DNA of 64,000 nucleotides from positions 31,714,088-31,778,087 of the forward strand of contig CM042955.1 of the NCBI GenBank assembly GCA_023678885.1, in the 5' to 3' direction. The stretch's first letter is position 1. Every line of letters begins with the position of its first letter. This DNA comes from Pogostemon cablin. Its lineage: Eukaryota; Streptophyta; Magnoliopsida; Lamiales; Lamiaceae. Below the pieces are notes generated by a model. The model saw only the letters and a list, made by a program, of their open reading frames with translations. It did not search any database and was not told where the DNA came from. Position numbers and translations under genes: made by a program. This document shows, piece by piece, positions 11,501 to 23,713 of the stretch.

Positions 11501-13165
11501 GGATGAGTTGTTGCATAGATTTTTACATGCAATATTTGTTTTGGGTTTAGTTTTTATATCATATGTGGCATATTCCACTTGGGTATGTGCTTTCTTCTGT
11601 TTGGAATCTGATAATAGTTTTTTTTTTCACTTTACAGATTCCTCCTCTTTTATTATGTGCAAAAAGATGAAATTCGGTTTCGAAAAATAGTTTTTCTTTT
11701 TTGTGTGATAAACTTTAGATTTTGTTTAAGGGTGATAGATTTTTTTTAATGCAGAAATAAGATTTAGGGCTAATAGACTAACAGTTATCTAAATTCCATT
11801 CTTTGGGGCATTATATCATACCCTTTGAGTTAGAATTTGAGATGAATTAATTAGTATATTCGGTAGTATGATTGACTTATATATTAAAGAATCTTCAAGG
11901 TTAGCATTTGATTTTAAAACTATCAATTTATTAATGTTGTGTTTGATCATATCTTAAGTATATACTATTTAAGAGTTTGAATTTAAAATTTCATATGAAA
12001 GGATAACTAATGTTTCCACACGAATTAATTCTAGAATAATTGATACCTTATAAGAATTGGTGTATAGCAACTGATCATACGAGTTTAATTTGGTTGTGAT
12101 TTTGATGTCACGTGTTCTGTTTCAAGTTTTTCAATCTAATTTTCTAATTCTTCTGAAATTTTTTATACACGAGGATTTCTCAATTTGTGCAAGAAACTCA
12201 ACGATTAGTGGGTTAGTTAATAAATTGGATTCAGGATTAATATGTGAGAACAGGAAATTATTGAAAAGTAGGACGCTTCTACTGCGTCATGTTCAGTAAA
12301 ATTTATGTGAAATGTTTCTTTTGGGGTTTCTTTTGTTTCAACATATTTTTCAGTTATTAAATGAAATTTATTTGTTTTAGCTGCAACAAAACACTTTGTA
12401 ACGGGAAAACAATCATAAGGAACAAACTTCATATATTTTCTTTGCCCCAATAAAGGTGAGTATTCTTTTTTTTTAAGTTATTTTATCTTCATATATTAAG
12501 TTATTTTATCTTCTCTTAAAATTAAAATAAATATGTGCATTGCGATTTTAAATCCTATTTGAAAACTTCTATATTCTTTAGTATATAAAGACTGGAAAGA
12601 TTATGTAAAGTTCCATTTAATAAATCAATGTGCAGATTTCTCCTTTGCGATGTTGAAAAGTGGATTATCAGATGTGTGTTATGCTTATCTTCTTTGCAAT
12701 CATTCGAAAATTTAAAATCTTATCTAAGGATAAATAAGTTGATATTTGATGTTGTCTTGCATGTTAGAGAGTAATTTAAAAGCTTGCTCCTAATTGGTTT
12801 GCTCTTTGCGCTATAGCTAATACCAGCTTCTAATTCCTTTTTATTTAAGAATCTTAAGACATCACTATAACTCTACTAGCTTAGGTTAGGTTTTGGAATA
12901 AGGTAAGTAGTTTGGAGTAGGTTTTATGATGTTGATATACTGATTTTTTTAGAGTTTGAATGTAAAATCTTTTATGAATGGATAAATAATATTTTCCATG
13001 TGAATTAATTCTGAAAAATTTAAAATGTATATTAGTGTTTTCACCAGTTAATCTAGAATTAATTTTGAGTAGCCTGGTCCGAATTCTATTGGAATTGTAG
13101 TTCTTTCTCATGGTTGCACTACCATAATTTGAGATATGCAACTAAGCAGTATGTGAAGGCATACA
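8570..13165. other. Helitron interior, no recognised gene
   Basis: AT-rich sequence with scattered splice-like signals. The copy of the 85-bp segment at about 9826-9920 has an open frame (SLRQLLDPLSPKSSKLKEL) that I do not recognise. Around 10320-10460 the phrase GGAACCAAAA(C/T)TTTGAAGCA with CTTCTTAAATAT occurs twice. No other structure stood out. Confidence 0.35.
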
Positions 13166-13695
13166 CTACAAGTTGAGTTAAATATTTGTTTGGTCCCGTA
13201 ACTTTTTTTCTTTTTAATTTTAGTCCCAAAAAAGATATTTGTTTATAATTAGTCCCATAACTTTAATTTTTCTTTAATTTTGGTCCAATTTTTATCGGAT
13301 TTGCCACTTGTTGCCGGAAACCGACGAGCGATGCTGACGTGGCTAGTCCAATTATTTCTCAACCAACCAAAGATTGATGAAACTTAAGAAGAAGAATGAA
13401 GACAACACCAAAGATTGCAAAAACGTTTATAGACACCCCATACATAAACATTTTGCAATTTTTGATGTTATCCTTCTTCTTCTTCTTAAGCTTCATCAAT
13501 ATTTGGCTGGTTGGACTCGTCATGTCAGCATCACTTGCCAATTTCGGAAACAGGTGGCAAATTCGGCGAAAATTGGACCAAAATTAAAGAAAAATGAAAG
13601 TTATGGGACTAATTATAAACAAATATCTTTTTTGGGACTAAAATTAAAAAGAAAAAAAGTTACGGGACCAAACAAATATTTAACTCCTACAAGTT
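13166..13695. mobile_element. Foldback Mutator-like MITE with perfect 9-bp TSD
   Basis: The element is 13175-13686 (512 bp). It begins GAGTTAAATATTTGTTTGG and ends with the exact complement CCAAACAAATATTTAACTC. The flanks CTACAAGTT (13166-13174) and CTACAAGTT (13687-13695) are identical 9-mers, the Mutator hallmark. The two arms pair almost to the centre near 13436, including the internal phrases TTAGTCCC, TTTGGTCCAATTTT and TTGATGAA(A/G)CTTAAGAAGAAG. It has no transposase. A transcript would fold into a hairpin about 250 bp long. Confidence 0.92.
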
Positions 13696-13699
13696 ATAG

Positions 13700-15774
13700 T
13701 GCATTGTGAAAATTATTTTGTTTGATATCGTATGTTTAATTGACGTTAATAAATTCTTTTTTTGTACGTGTAAATCATGTTACACAAAACTAATAGATCA
13801 ACGAAAATATTACTTTTAATTATGTTATGTACATAAATGTGATAAATTATTTAATTGCCTTTTTACTTTTGAAGTGTATGTAAAATTCAATATTTAATTA
13901 GAGTACATTGATTATATTAAGCTCAAATTATTTAACGACTTTGAGGGTTAAGTGAACTTCAATTTGTACTTTGTTTCATATACAACCACTTCAAATGACA
14001 ATACAAGATTATAGTCACTTCAATTTTAACTCTATTTCACCTAGATATTTTGACCTCCAGAATAGGCGTCTCTCAAATTGGAAATCTGGTGAGTTCCACT
14101 TAAACTTTACTTTGGTTTTTTTGTTATATCTTATTCTAAAATTCATAAAGAATTGATCGTCTATAGGACTGTATGTGCAAACTACTGATCTGAACCTGTA
14201 CTAAAATATTTGTCTTGATTCGATTTTAAAAATCATCGAAGCCACACTCTATTTCGATCTATCAACATCTGTTTTCAATTTTAAGAACCATTGAAGCCAC
14301 ACTCCTAAATTGTTACAATCTATCAGCATTCAGCAGCGACTAATTTGTCTCTCTACCTTCAATGGATCTATTTTCTTCAGTAGTGAATGCGCGACGAACC
14401 TGGAATTTGAGAACAGAATCACAACACCCTCGGCGTCTCATCCTTTGTCGCTTCTTATGCCATCTTTGACTTTGACGAGTGGCACAGGCAAAGTTCTAGC
14501 TGGCTCACTGCAATTAGACGTTTATGGTGTAGATTTTGGATAGGGAAGGCCTAACAAGTTTGAATTTGTGTCCATCGATTCTCGATTTCTGGTGTCAATC
14601 TCTAGTACTAATTCGAGAGATTTGGATAAAAATATGGAAGCAGGTAGGTCTTTCTCTCTTTTTCTTCTATTTTGAAATGAGAATTTTTAATTTCTATTTG
14701 ATGGCTTTAGATTTTGCAGACATCTTAGTAGTTTGGTAATATAATAAGAGACGTAAGTTCATACATCTCTCCACTTCAATTTACAACTTCTCTTTTTGTG
14801 GGTGTATGTTTATTCAAAATTTAAAAATAATATCTTGGTTATTTGTTAAACTTAGCTTATATCTGCAGACTTTTTTGCATGCTAGGGTATTAAATTAATA
14901 AGTGATATGAATCTGTTGATGTTACTTGGAATGCAAAGACCGGTTTACAATTGTAGCCGGGGCGTGGATATGATTGTAATGTGAGGAAGAGAGAGAGAGA
15001 GGAGGAGGAGGGTTTGTGTTAGAATATTGAGATTAATCTTATAGGAGTAATGTTTTCCCTAGAGGGGAAGATATAGGCTTAACAACAGACTCTATTTGTC
15101 TAAAAACGGGGCTGCCAGTCTACTTCCAATAAAGTCTCTTTGTTGGGAGACGTAGATAGGTTTTTTTCTACATCCAATTATTTGTTGAAAATTAGTTGAC
15201 ATTTTTTAATGAAATAAGATTTGTCTAGAATTACTTATACCTCAGTTAATTAATGGTTTTTATGATTGATTGAGAGAGAGATAAATTATAGTTAAAGATG
15301 TGTTTATATTATTTAAATTTTAGTCAATCTTCTATTAGTATTCTATCCAAGGTTCCTCTTGATCAAAATTTTTTAGCTTATCTTGGTCTAGGTTATGTGT
15401 GCAAGAGAGTCAAGTCACCTCGAACTCTACTCAAGTTGGATTCCAAAAATAAACTTGGAAATACGCTTTGATTTCATTTAGTAGGCTGGATTGGCTGGGC
15501 AACATAAATTTTTTAATTCTATTTTTTCTTGCTAACATATGTATACATATATCAGTTCTCATAAAATTTTGCTTCAACTTATATGGATAATTGGGATTTC
15601 CCCTATGTATATTGTCTTCTCATAATTCTTTGCAGTGGAAATTTATACGAAAGAGAGGTATTTTATGAAAGGTCTTATTCAATTACAATGGTTATGCTTT
15701 TATAATTGTATCATAAATTATATATGATTTATAGGATATGCTTTGTGCACATGCGGATCTTGAAAGTGAAAAAC
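13700..15774. other. Helitron interior, no recognised gene
   Basis: The phrase GAAGCCACACTC ... TCTATCA(A/G)CAT appears twice (about 14240 and 14294). An open stretch of 77 codons at 14310-14543, followed by an open continuation, is exon-like but matches no family I recognise. A GA-rich tract lies at 14986-15010. Confidence 0.3.
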
Positions 15775-17604
15775 TGATGAGAGTGAAAATAAGCGTGTTT
15801 TAGTGTCCAATCTAACACCTTTTTTATGGGAATTATTATCATATATTAGCACAAGTATCTTATATTCGATATATTTGAGAAAAATGTGCACTTGAGGTAT
15901 TTTATTGTGTTTTAGGTTGAAAAATTATCAAAAGTGCCAAGTTGGAGGAAAAATGCAATTTGTGCAGGAATGCTGAGAAACGCACGTTCAACTTGTGTAA
16001 TTTTTCTGTATTCGTGTAGAGCTGTGACTTGGAAGTGTGATATATAGTTGGAAACCCACAGAAGAGAAGATCATTCTGGAGTAATAAACACCCCAATCAG
16101 ATTCCAAATGAGAAAGTTATGATCAAAGTGGTGACGTCGCGCAAGTTGTGCCGAACAGAACGGTTATGCCACATTTCATGACTTGTTATACACACAAATA
16201 TTAGAGTCTCTGTGATTTCTTTATATGGATAAAAAGCCAAGGAAAAATGAATCGCGTGAGCGTAAGAATCACTCAAATCGGAGTTTGAACGAGGAAATTA
16301 TGCTCAAAATCGTGAAGTCGCGCAGATGGCAGCGAGAATTTTCGAGAATTTCTGAAAATTTTCAAAAATTAACTATTTCTTGGAGCACAATTAATCTTCT
16401 TATCACATAATCCTCCATGATTCACCCATATCTTTTATTACCTTATTTAATTCCCTTCTCACACCTATATATTATACGTCATTATTCATTGTGAGGAGAG
16501 CCACATCCATCCTACACCACCCCACAAGGGGGGATCACCCCCCACCATCATCCACATTCTTTCCTCCATCTATCCATCACTTTGAAGATTCGTCTGTGGA
16601 ATCAAGAGGAGAACTAAGAGGAGAATTCAAGATGGAGAAGGACGCGACGACGCCACATCTAGGGGTTTATTTTGTTTCCTAATTTATCTTGTAATTTTCC
16701 AGACATCCGGGTAAGATCTATCCAACACCCATGATTGTTCTTCGTAATGGCTTGGGCTAGAGCCTTTTTGTAGAACTAGTGTTGTGAAGGTTTTACGAAT
16801 TAATTGAACTTTCGTGTGTAAACTCCGTACAACACTACTTGTTGATTTATTTTATATATGATTGTGCTTTATTAATCCATATTCACGGTCGTTTTGTACA
16901 TCTTCAATTGGTATATAGAGTCTGAATATATATCTTGGTTGTAGATTGAGTGCGTTCACTACTGAACAAGATTCCATGTTATGATTCTAACTGAGGGGAT
17001 TTTGAAGCTTCATTAGAACTATCATATATGAATACTTATTAATTGAATTGAATTCGGGTTATTAAGTAGGATAAAGAGGATAATGTTATAGTACCTATAA
17101 AGGGAGATCATATCGGGTTAGAGTACCAATTGGCCCGAAAAATAATTGATATTAATAGTACCTAGAAAGGGGGGGTGAAATTATATCTCTTGCTCCGAGG
17201 TTATTCACACATATTACACACATATTTACTTATGTCTATAGAGTATATTTGCATGGTTTAGTGATGCGTCCATATTCCACAAGGCGCAGAGTCGGAAATC
17301 AACACACGAATGGGAAATTAATGCGTGAAACTGGATTATCCTAGAGCTACCTATTCTCCTACTTGATCCACTTTCGTATTCCTCGAGTGATATTTTATTT
17401 TATTTGTTATTTTAACTAATTGTTTATTAGTTACTAGATTAAAATCCCAACTTTATTGCCATTCGTCTTAATTAATTTAGTAAATAATTAAATTGATAAT
17501 ACGTCGTCCTTTGGGTTCGATATTCACTTGGTCGCTTGCTTAAGCTGCAATTGATATCCTTAATACTTGGAGATTAATTTTGTGTGCAAAGAGAACGCGC
17601 ATAA
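15775..17604 (+). mobile_element. Solo LTR related to element B
   Basis: It begins TGATGAGAGTGAAAATAAGCG, like the element B LTR at 50820, and follows it through CCGGACATCCGGGTA, the TTCGGGTTA and GGGAGATCATATCGGGTTAG segments, to AACGCGCAT. The final CA appears changed to AA. The flanks AAAAC (15770-15774) and AAAAT (17605-17609) are a plausible one-mismatch duplication. No primer-binding site or internal region follows, so it is a solo LTR. It lacks the GGTTCGACC array that B carries just after CTGCGCA. Confidence 0.8.
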
Positions 17605-18476
17605 AAAATAGCCTCCAACCACGAGCTACAATAATAAATCTAATATGACTAAGATGGGTATCATGCAAATCTCGCGAAAAACTACAGAATGGCTGATCAG
17701 GATATAGTTACGTTCCTTTTTCTCAATGACGAACCAACTTCTGTTTATGTCATGATTTCTTAATTGTAGGAAATAACTTAAATTTATGTTGGTAATGTTC
17801 CATTATGTGTTTTGGTAATGCTGTGCTTCTGGATATTGAGTTAGGGTTTATGGACTATGAATGAATATGTGGCTATTACCTATTAGTAAGTGAAAATATT
17901 CTGGTGCTAAGTGTCTTAGGTTTTGGGGTATTTAATGATTAGATATTCTCTTTACTATGCTTTTAGAAAGATTAGTGGTCATTTATATCTTTTGTCTTTT
18001 TATTAGTATTTTGTTAAAATATTATCACTGGGCATTGTTAATTCTTTATGATGGCATTTTGTCCTTTATATAATCCAAATAATTAAATAAGAAAAAATTA
18101 AATGTAATTTAGCAAATGAATCAAAAAAATTATGGCAGTTTTTATGAGAATTTGCTGAATTCATGTTAATTTGTTTCTCAGAATAGTGTAATTTGCTTTG
18201 TTCACTACTCCTTCATTGGATGCTTATGTCATTTAAATACTCAAATTTCTATGAATCTTCTTTTTATTTGAGTGTACCCTTTTAAACAATTCTTTTTATT
18301 TTTTACACGATCATTAATTTCTTTATTTTCTCCTTCTCATTGTGCCTTTTCCTTTGTTCTTCTATTACTATTAGTGTGAGTTCCTTTGGTACCTTTTCTT
18401 ATTGCCAGCATTCATCAAAGGTAGATATTTACATCCTGTTTAAAATTTTAGATTTATTAACTAATTAATATGGCAG
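17605..18476. other. Helitron interior, no recognised gene
   Basis: AT-rich sequence with no frame of recognisable protein. It leads into the acceptor of the NCL-like exon. Confidence 0.4.
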
Positions 18477-18660
18477 GATTTTTGGAATAATTGATGAAAA
18501 TGACAATGGATACCTATCACATTTAGAGCTAAATGCTCTTATTGTTGGATTTTAGTTTATTGAATTTTACTTAGATTATAATGTTATTGTTGGGTATGTG
18601 TTGAATGAGTTTGCCACACCTTTCCTATTCAAAAAAACTCCATAGATGACTTTCACAAGG
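18477..18660 (+). pseudogene. Captured EF-hand exon relic of an NCL-type Na+/Ca2+ exchanger
   Basis: After an acceptor (TGGCAG) the frame reads IFGIIDENDNGYLSHLEL then NALIVGF and a stop. This is a canonical EF-hand loop (D-E-N-D-N-G-Y-L plus L-E-L) followed by the ALIVG segment of plant NCL exchangers (family knowledge). The stop sits where the family usually has glutamine. Downstream, the second EF-hand is scrambled, although NSIDDFHKG survives in another frame near 18636-18660. NCL proteins move calcium across membranes in exchange for sodium; this fragment cannot. A short possible next exon lies near 18715. Confidence 0.6.
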
Positions 18661-19297
18661 TATATATATGGATAGTCTATGTGGTTATGTTTTCCCTATT
18701 GTATTTTCAGAATGAAGAGGAGTTAAATTAGATCAAGCATCTGGGATGCCAGTAAAAAGAGTCAAATTTTTATTTTTGGCCTTTGAAGTTACTATTTTAT
18801 ATTTGTTTTTCTAATTTAGTATGGTCAATCTTCATTAATTTGATTGATGAATTCCCTTTTAATTATGTCCATGTTATCTGATGTCACGACACCATGTGTT
18901 TATACTTTTTATTTAGTCATTAATTCACACCTCAACTATCACTTATAAAAAGTTTTAAACTTTTAATCTAATTTAATGAAATGAGGTAATTGCCAAGGAG
19001 ATTAAACCTTTATTCATATCATTTTTTCATGTTGCTACGGCTTAGTTTTTTTTATTTCAATTATACTGTCTTCAAAATTGTGGTATAAAAAATATTCGTT
19101 AAATATTTTATTTCAAATTGGTTTGTGATGCTAATTTGTTTCTTATATATTCTAATGGAATGGAGTGGTCAACTTTTTAGTTAGTGTTTTTAGGGGATTT
19201 TTTTTAATTCTTCTACCTGTGTGGTGTCTCAAGATATGAAGAAATCATATATTTTTTTAATAGAGTTACTTATTACTGCTTCATTGTTGAAACTAAG

Positions 19298-19384
19298 TGC
19301 ACCAGGGTTTTTTTTGGCTATAAACCTCTGTCTCTTTCTAACTTTGAAATTTCTGAAGAGACGGTTGTGAAGGCTGCTTATGAG
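19298..19384 (+). pseudogene. Unrecognised exon-like segment
   Basis: An open run of 29 codons includes FFGYKPLSLSNFEISEE, ending at TATGAG before GTTCGT. It looks like a real exon by amino-acid texture, but I cannot name the family. It may belong with the segment at 19716-19808. Confidence 0.3.
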
Positions 19385-19715
19385 GTTCGTGTTTGATTAA
19401 ATCGTGTATTGTCAATTAAATATGACATTAGAATTGACAGGAATTTGATTCTCTTTCTCAAGGTGTTGTGGAGTAGTTAGCTTACTAAATAATATTTTGT
19501 TTGTTAAATATTATTGAGTCGGTGACTGGTATTGAAGATAACACAGGTATTTTGACTATGCTTATTAGGTTGCTGTAGTATTACATGTAAATTCTTACAA
19601 TGGCAGCTTCTTTAACATTATTAATTGGCTTCATTGACTTATTTTTCTTGAATATCAGATGTACCATTTGAATTTTGCAGATCTTAATGTGGTTCTTTTA
19701 TTGTTCCTCCAATAG

Positions 19716-19808
19716 GTCTTTGTCTCAATTTTTCTCTGCTTGCTGCATGATAAATACCAAAATCAAAATTTTCATGCAGTTAGATTTCTCGAGCTCATAG
19801 TGTCACAG
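19716..19808 (+). pseudogene. Unrecognised exon-like segment
   Basis: It lies between an acceptor (CCAATAG) and a donor (CACAG then GTTCGT). The 31 codons are all open (VFVSIFLCLLHDKY, then AVRFLELIVSQ). Helix-like composition would suit a HEAT/ARM-like repeat protein, but this is only a guess. Confidence 0.3.
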
Positions 19809-20809
19809 GTTCGTGACATTGTATTTCCTTATCTTGATTGTAAAAACATTGGAATTATTTTGTATTAATTCGAGTTTTTGGAATAGTTCTCTTTACTTGG
19901 TTCTTTATCTAATGTCGGAGCTATGGTTGGAGTAGTAACCATTGGTCAGATTGATGTACATTGATGGAAGGAGGTATTATTATTAGTTATTAACTTCTGC
20001 ATGAATATTTTAAATTTGTATGGAAATTGCCGGCAATGATCTAATGTTAATTACAGTCTTTAATGATTGTTGCGATACCTAATATCATTGGCTGACTTGC
20101 AATTCATTTGCCTAAGTGAGACATTCTGCCTTTTTTTCCCTTTTAATTTTCAATCATTAGATACCTCTAATCAACCTTTTTTTGTTTACTTTAGTTATTT
20201 TTGTTTTTATATGAGAAGACTGTTGGAATAATTTTTTTACCCCTTATATTTTCTATCATGGCATCACATTAATATTTGTACTTTATGTTCTAGAAAGTAA
20301 AGGCATGTATTTCTTGACATATGATTGCATGAAGTTTAGTGTTAACCTCATTACTTGACATGTGTTAACCTGGATTCATATGTTTTTCTTCTTAGCATAT
20401 TGCCTTTGACTTGCACCCATATCACACGTATTATGTTATGGACATTATGTGCTGGGGAGTAATGTCGATGTATGAGTGCACCACTGAGATTAGGTTTTTG
20501 ACTATACTTAGTCACAAATCGACAAGCCAGGATTACAGTTTTAAGACACTTCAATCCTCATTAATAAGCCTATTGCTTCTGATTATTCATAAAATTCTGA
20601 GAGACAAAATTGAGAGATGGGGGACAGAATTGATATTTCACCATCACAACGAGTTATGTTATTTCTTAAATGATTATTTGAGGTTATAAATAGTAGAGGC
20701 ATTTTATAGGTGACATGAGGTTGCATTGAATGTCAAATTATAGTGAAGTGGCTTTATCTGTTGTGTTTCTTGGTGTAAGTTAACTTGAACAAAATTTATA
20801 TTAACGCAG

Positions 20810-20938
20810 GGCTTAAAAACTGCAATTGTTGAAGGGGATGAAGTTGGGGTAACATGTGTCAGACAGGGATTTATTCCTTTAAAAGCACTTCTTGCTATTA
20901 GTGTCGCATGGGAGAGCTTCAAAACGAATAGGACATAA
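20810..20938 (+). pseudogene. Unrecognised exon-like segment, possible last exon
   Basis: After the acceptor TTAACGCAG, 42 codons are open up to a TAA (GLKTAIVEGDEVGV, then IPLKALLAISVAWESFK). It looks like a C-terminal exon. The family was not recognised. It lies 680 bp left of the CACTA element. Confidence 0.3.
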
Positions 20939-21635
20939 AATCTTTTCGTGTAAATCAAACTCTGTGGGTACTCCTCATTACTCTGTGCAAAATTCCTACC
21001 ATTTTAGTGTAAATCACTATAAAAATTCCATGTCTCAAGTGATCTAGAGTTCAAAAGCAAACATTATTTCTGGTTTTATTATTGCTAAAAAGGTGCTTGA
21101 AGGCTTATGATCAAATCTAAAAAATTCCTCTTTAATTTCTGTTAACTTTAATCTTTAATGATTGATACATAATTATAGATTAATTATTTTTTTATTTTTT
21201 TATTTTTTTGCTAAAATTGTCGCTTAATTATTGCTTTATTTTTCATCCAGATATTAATCATGATAAAAAAAATATACTTTTAAAATCAATTACTTAATTT
21301 CTAATTAACTGCCATTTGTGCTTTAGTCATAACTTATGAAATTTATGTTGAGTGTAATCTGATTAGTTAATTAAACTCATTTGCACTGCTCCCACATATA
21401 ACAAAGTAGTGTTATACACTAGTTTCTGGATGGTGAAATGGAGTTGCACATGTTCTTTCGGTGAAGTTTATTAGTGTGTAGGTGTTTGTTCGGTTAATGT
21501 GTAAAACTGAATATAAAGAATTATGTGCTATATTACAATTGAATTCTCGACTTTATATTGTAAATATTTTAAAGCTTAGAAAATGAATAAACGGGCCTGT
21601 GCAGAGAAGTTAGAAATGTCACTATAAGAAACTGC

Positions 21636-22235
21636 CGTAATACCGATGGATTTACCGACGAAAAAATATCGTCGGTAATTACCGACGGTTTACCGACGAA
21701 TTACTGAATATTTTATTAATTTAATAGGATTTATTTTTAAAAAATCGCCAATAAAATTTTACGATGATTTTTGAGACGGATTACCGACGGAATTACCGAC
21801 AGATTATTTTTCCGTCTGTAAATCCGTCGTTATTTTGGAGGGAATAAATCTCGGATGATTACCGACGGATTAAATTCGTCGGTAAATATATAAATTTTTA
21901 TTTAAAGAAAATTAATTTTAGTCTTTAATTTACCGACGGATTTATCCGTCGGTAAATATATTAAATTTTATTTTTAAAAAAAATTAATTTTAGTCTTTAA
22001 TTTACCGACGAATTTATTCCGTCGGTAAATATATTAAATTTTTATTAAAAGAACATTAATTTTAGTCTTTAAATTACCGACAGAATTAATCCGTCGGTAA
22101 ATTTATCAAATTTTATTTAAAAAAATTAACTTTAATCTTTATTTTACCGACGAATTAAATTCGTCGGTAATATATCTTTATTTTTAAAAATATTATTTTA
22201 GTCTTTAATTACCACAGATTAAAATCCGTCGGTAA
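21636..22235. repeat. Left sub-terminal repeat zone of the CACTA element
   Basis: TACCGACGG, TTACCGACGA and the complement CCGTCGGTAA recur about every 20-60 bp. In En/Spm the sub-terminal repeats bind the element-encoded TNPA protein and are needed for excision (family knowledge). Here the units form inverted pairs such as TTACCGACGGATTTATCCGT. Confidence 0.85.
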
Positions 22236-23713
22236 ATATATAAAAACAAAAACAAAACACGTTTCTTGTCTTTTTTTAAAGTAAATCGTTGTTTGATCCC
22301 ACACTTAAATTCTTAGACTTGCAACAGAAATCAGGAGAGAGAGAGGCGGACAACATAGGGTCGGTGAAGAAGGTTTTCAAAGAGGAAGAAGCAGAGGAGA
22401 GAGGGGTCGGGGGAGTGGCAGCGACGACAGGGGTTTTGGAGGTGGCGCGTTGGATTAGGGATCTGATATTGCCGGCGAAGCCTTGGTCATCTGCTACTTG
22501 CTCACATCTAACAAAAAAAATCCTTATCGCTGTTTCCAGTGCGTTCACCCCTACTTGCTCACAGAAACACCTCCCTGGGTTCGTCCACAAACATCTCTCT
22601 CGGTATTGATCATTTACTGTATAAGTCTAACCATTCATAAAATCTTTATTTACTAAAAGAATTACTTATTGTTGAAGCTGAAATCTGAATTTTACATCCA
22701 ATGTCTTTAATTTCTTTGGGAATTTTCTTAAGTTTTGCATAATAAATTGCTCTAGATTTTCTTAAACTTCTGGAAAACTTAAACCTGTGTTTTCTTCTAT
22801 TTGAAGAAGCCCTATATGGTTATGATTATATTTAATACTAATTGGGTAGTTTTTAAAGTTTTCACACACCCAATATTATGTTCTGGAAGCTTATCTTTAG
22901 CATACATGTGAGGCACTTATTCTTTATAGTTCCAGAAAAAAAGAAATAAAACGAATCTAGTTGACACTTAACTCTTACTCTTTAGTTCACTATACATAAA
23001 AACAGATTACCATTAGCAGAAGTAAAAATTATTTTGTGAAATTAGACATCAGATCTGGTGTACATTAGTTTGCGTAGAAGATTAAGCCTTCTATGAGTGG
23101 GATAAAAAGGGAGAGGACAGGAAAATAAATTAGCAATCATAAATTGATTTTGTGGTTAAAGAATAATATGCAATTGTAATTTGCTGGTGATGTGCTTCTC
23201 CATCTTTATATGTGTAGTTGAATAGAAAACATGAAACAGCTTATTCATATATTAATGTTGCTTATTGCTACAAAAAATCCAATATAGGAGGTGCACTTAT
23301 ATATTGGTGGTGTTTCCTCTTTTTCCTAATTTCTGACTGGACATTACATTATGTGTTGTTACTTAAAATTTCTAACAATATTTATCATATAGATGATTAC
23401 ATTTGTGCTCATTAATAAAGCAGCAATAGTTTTCCACAATCAAATGTCATTTGGCTTCCCTACATATTGGCCTGCAACTATTTTTTGGATATTCTATTCT
23501 ATATTGTCCACTTTCATTTATTATCCATGGAACTCGAGTTGCTTGAGCTATTTTTTGCATATTTCCACTAGAAACTGGAGTTGCTTGAGCTATTATCTTA
23601 TAATTATAAGTCATTTTTTAGAAAAGAATAGGCTAACTGATATAGCTATCTTCGGTAAGCATCTCAACACAATACCAATGATGATTGTTGGATTATACAG
23701 ACTAGATTGCACA

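Noticed and set aside
13359..13709. Frames of 60-111 codons on both strands
   Set aside because: They are products of the palindromic foldback MITE.
18715..18775. Second NCL exon after the EF-hand relic
   Set aside because: One frame reads LDQASGMPVKRVK, which could fit, but the match rests on weak memory and the segment is short; mentioned in the NCL entry only.
22276..22609. Overlapping plus and minus frames of about 105 codons near the left end of the CACTA element
   Set aside because: They overlap on opposite strands, have no recognised domain, and fit the untranslated leader region upstream of TNP2.
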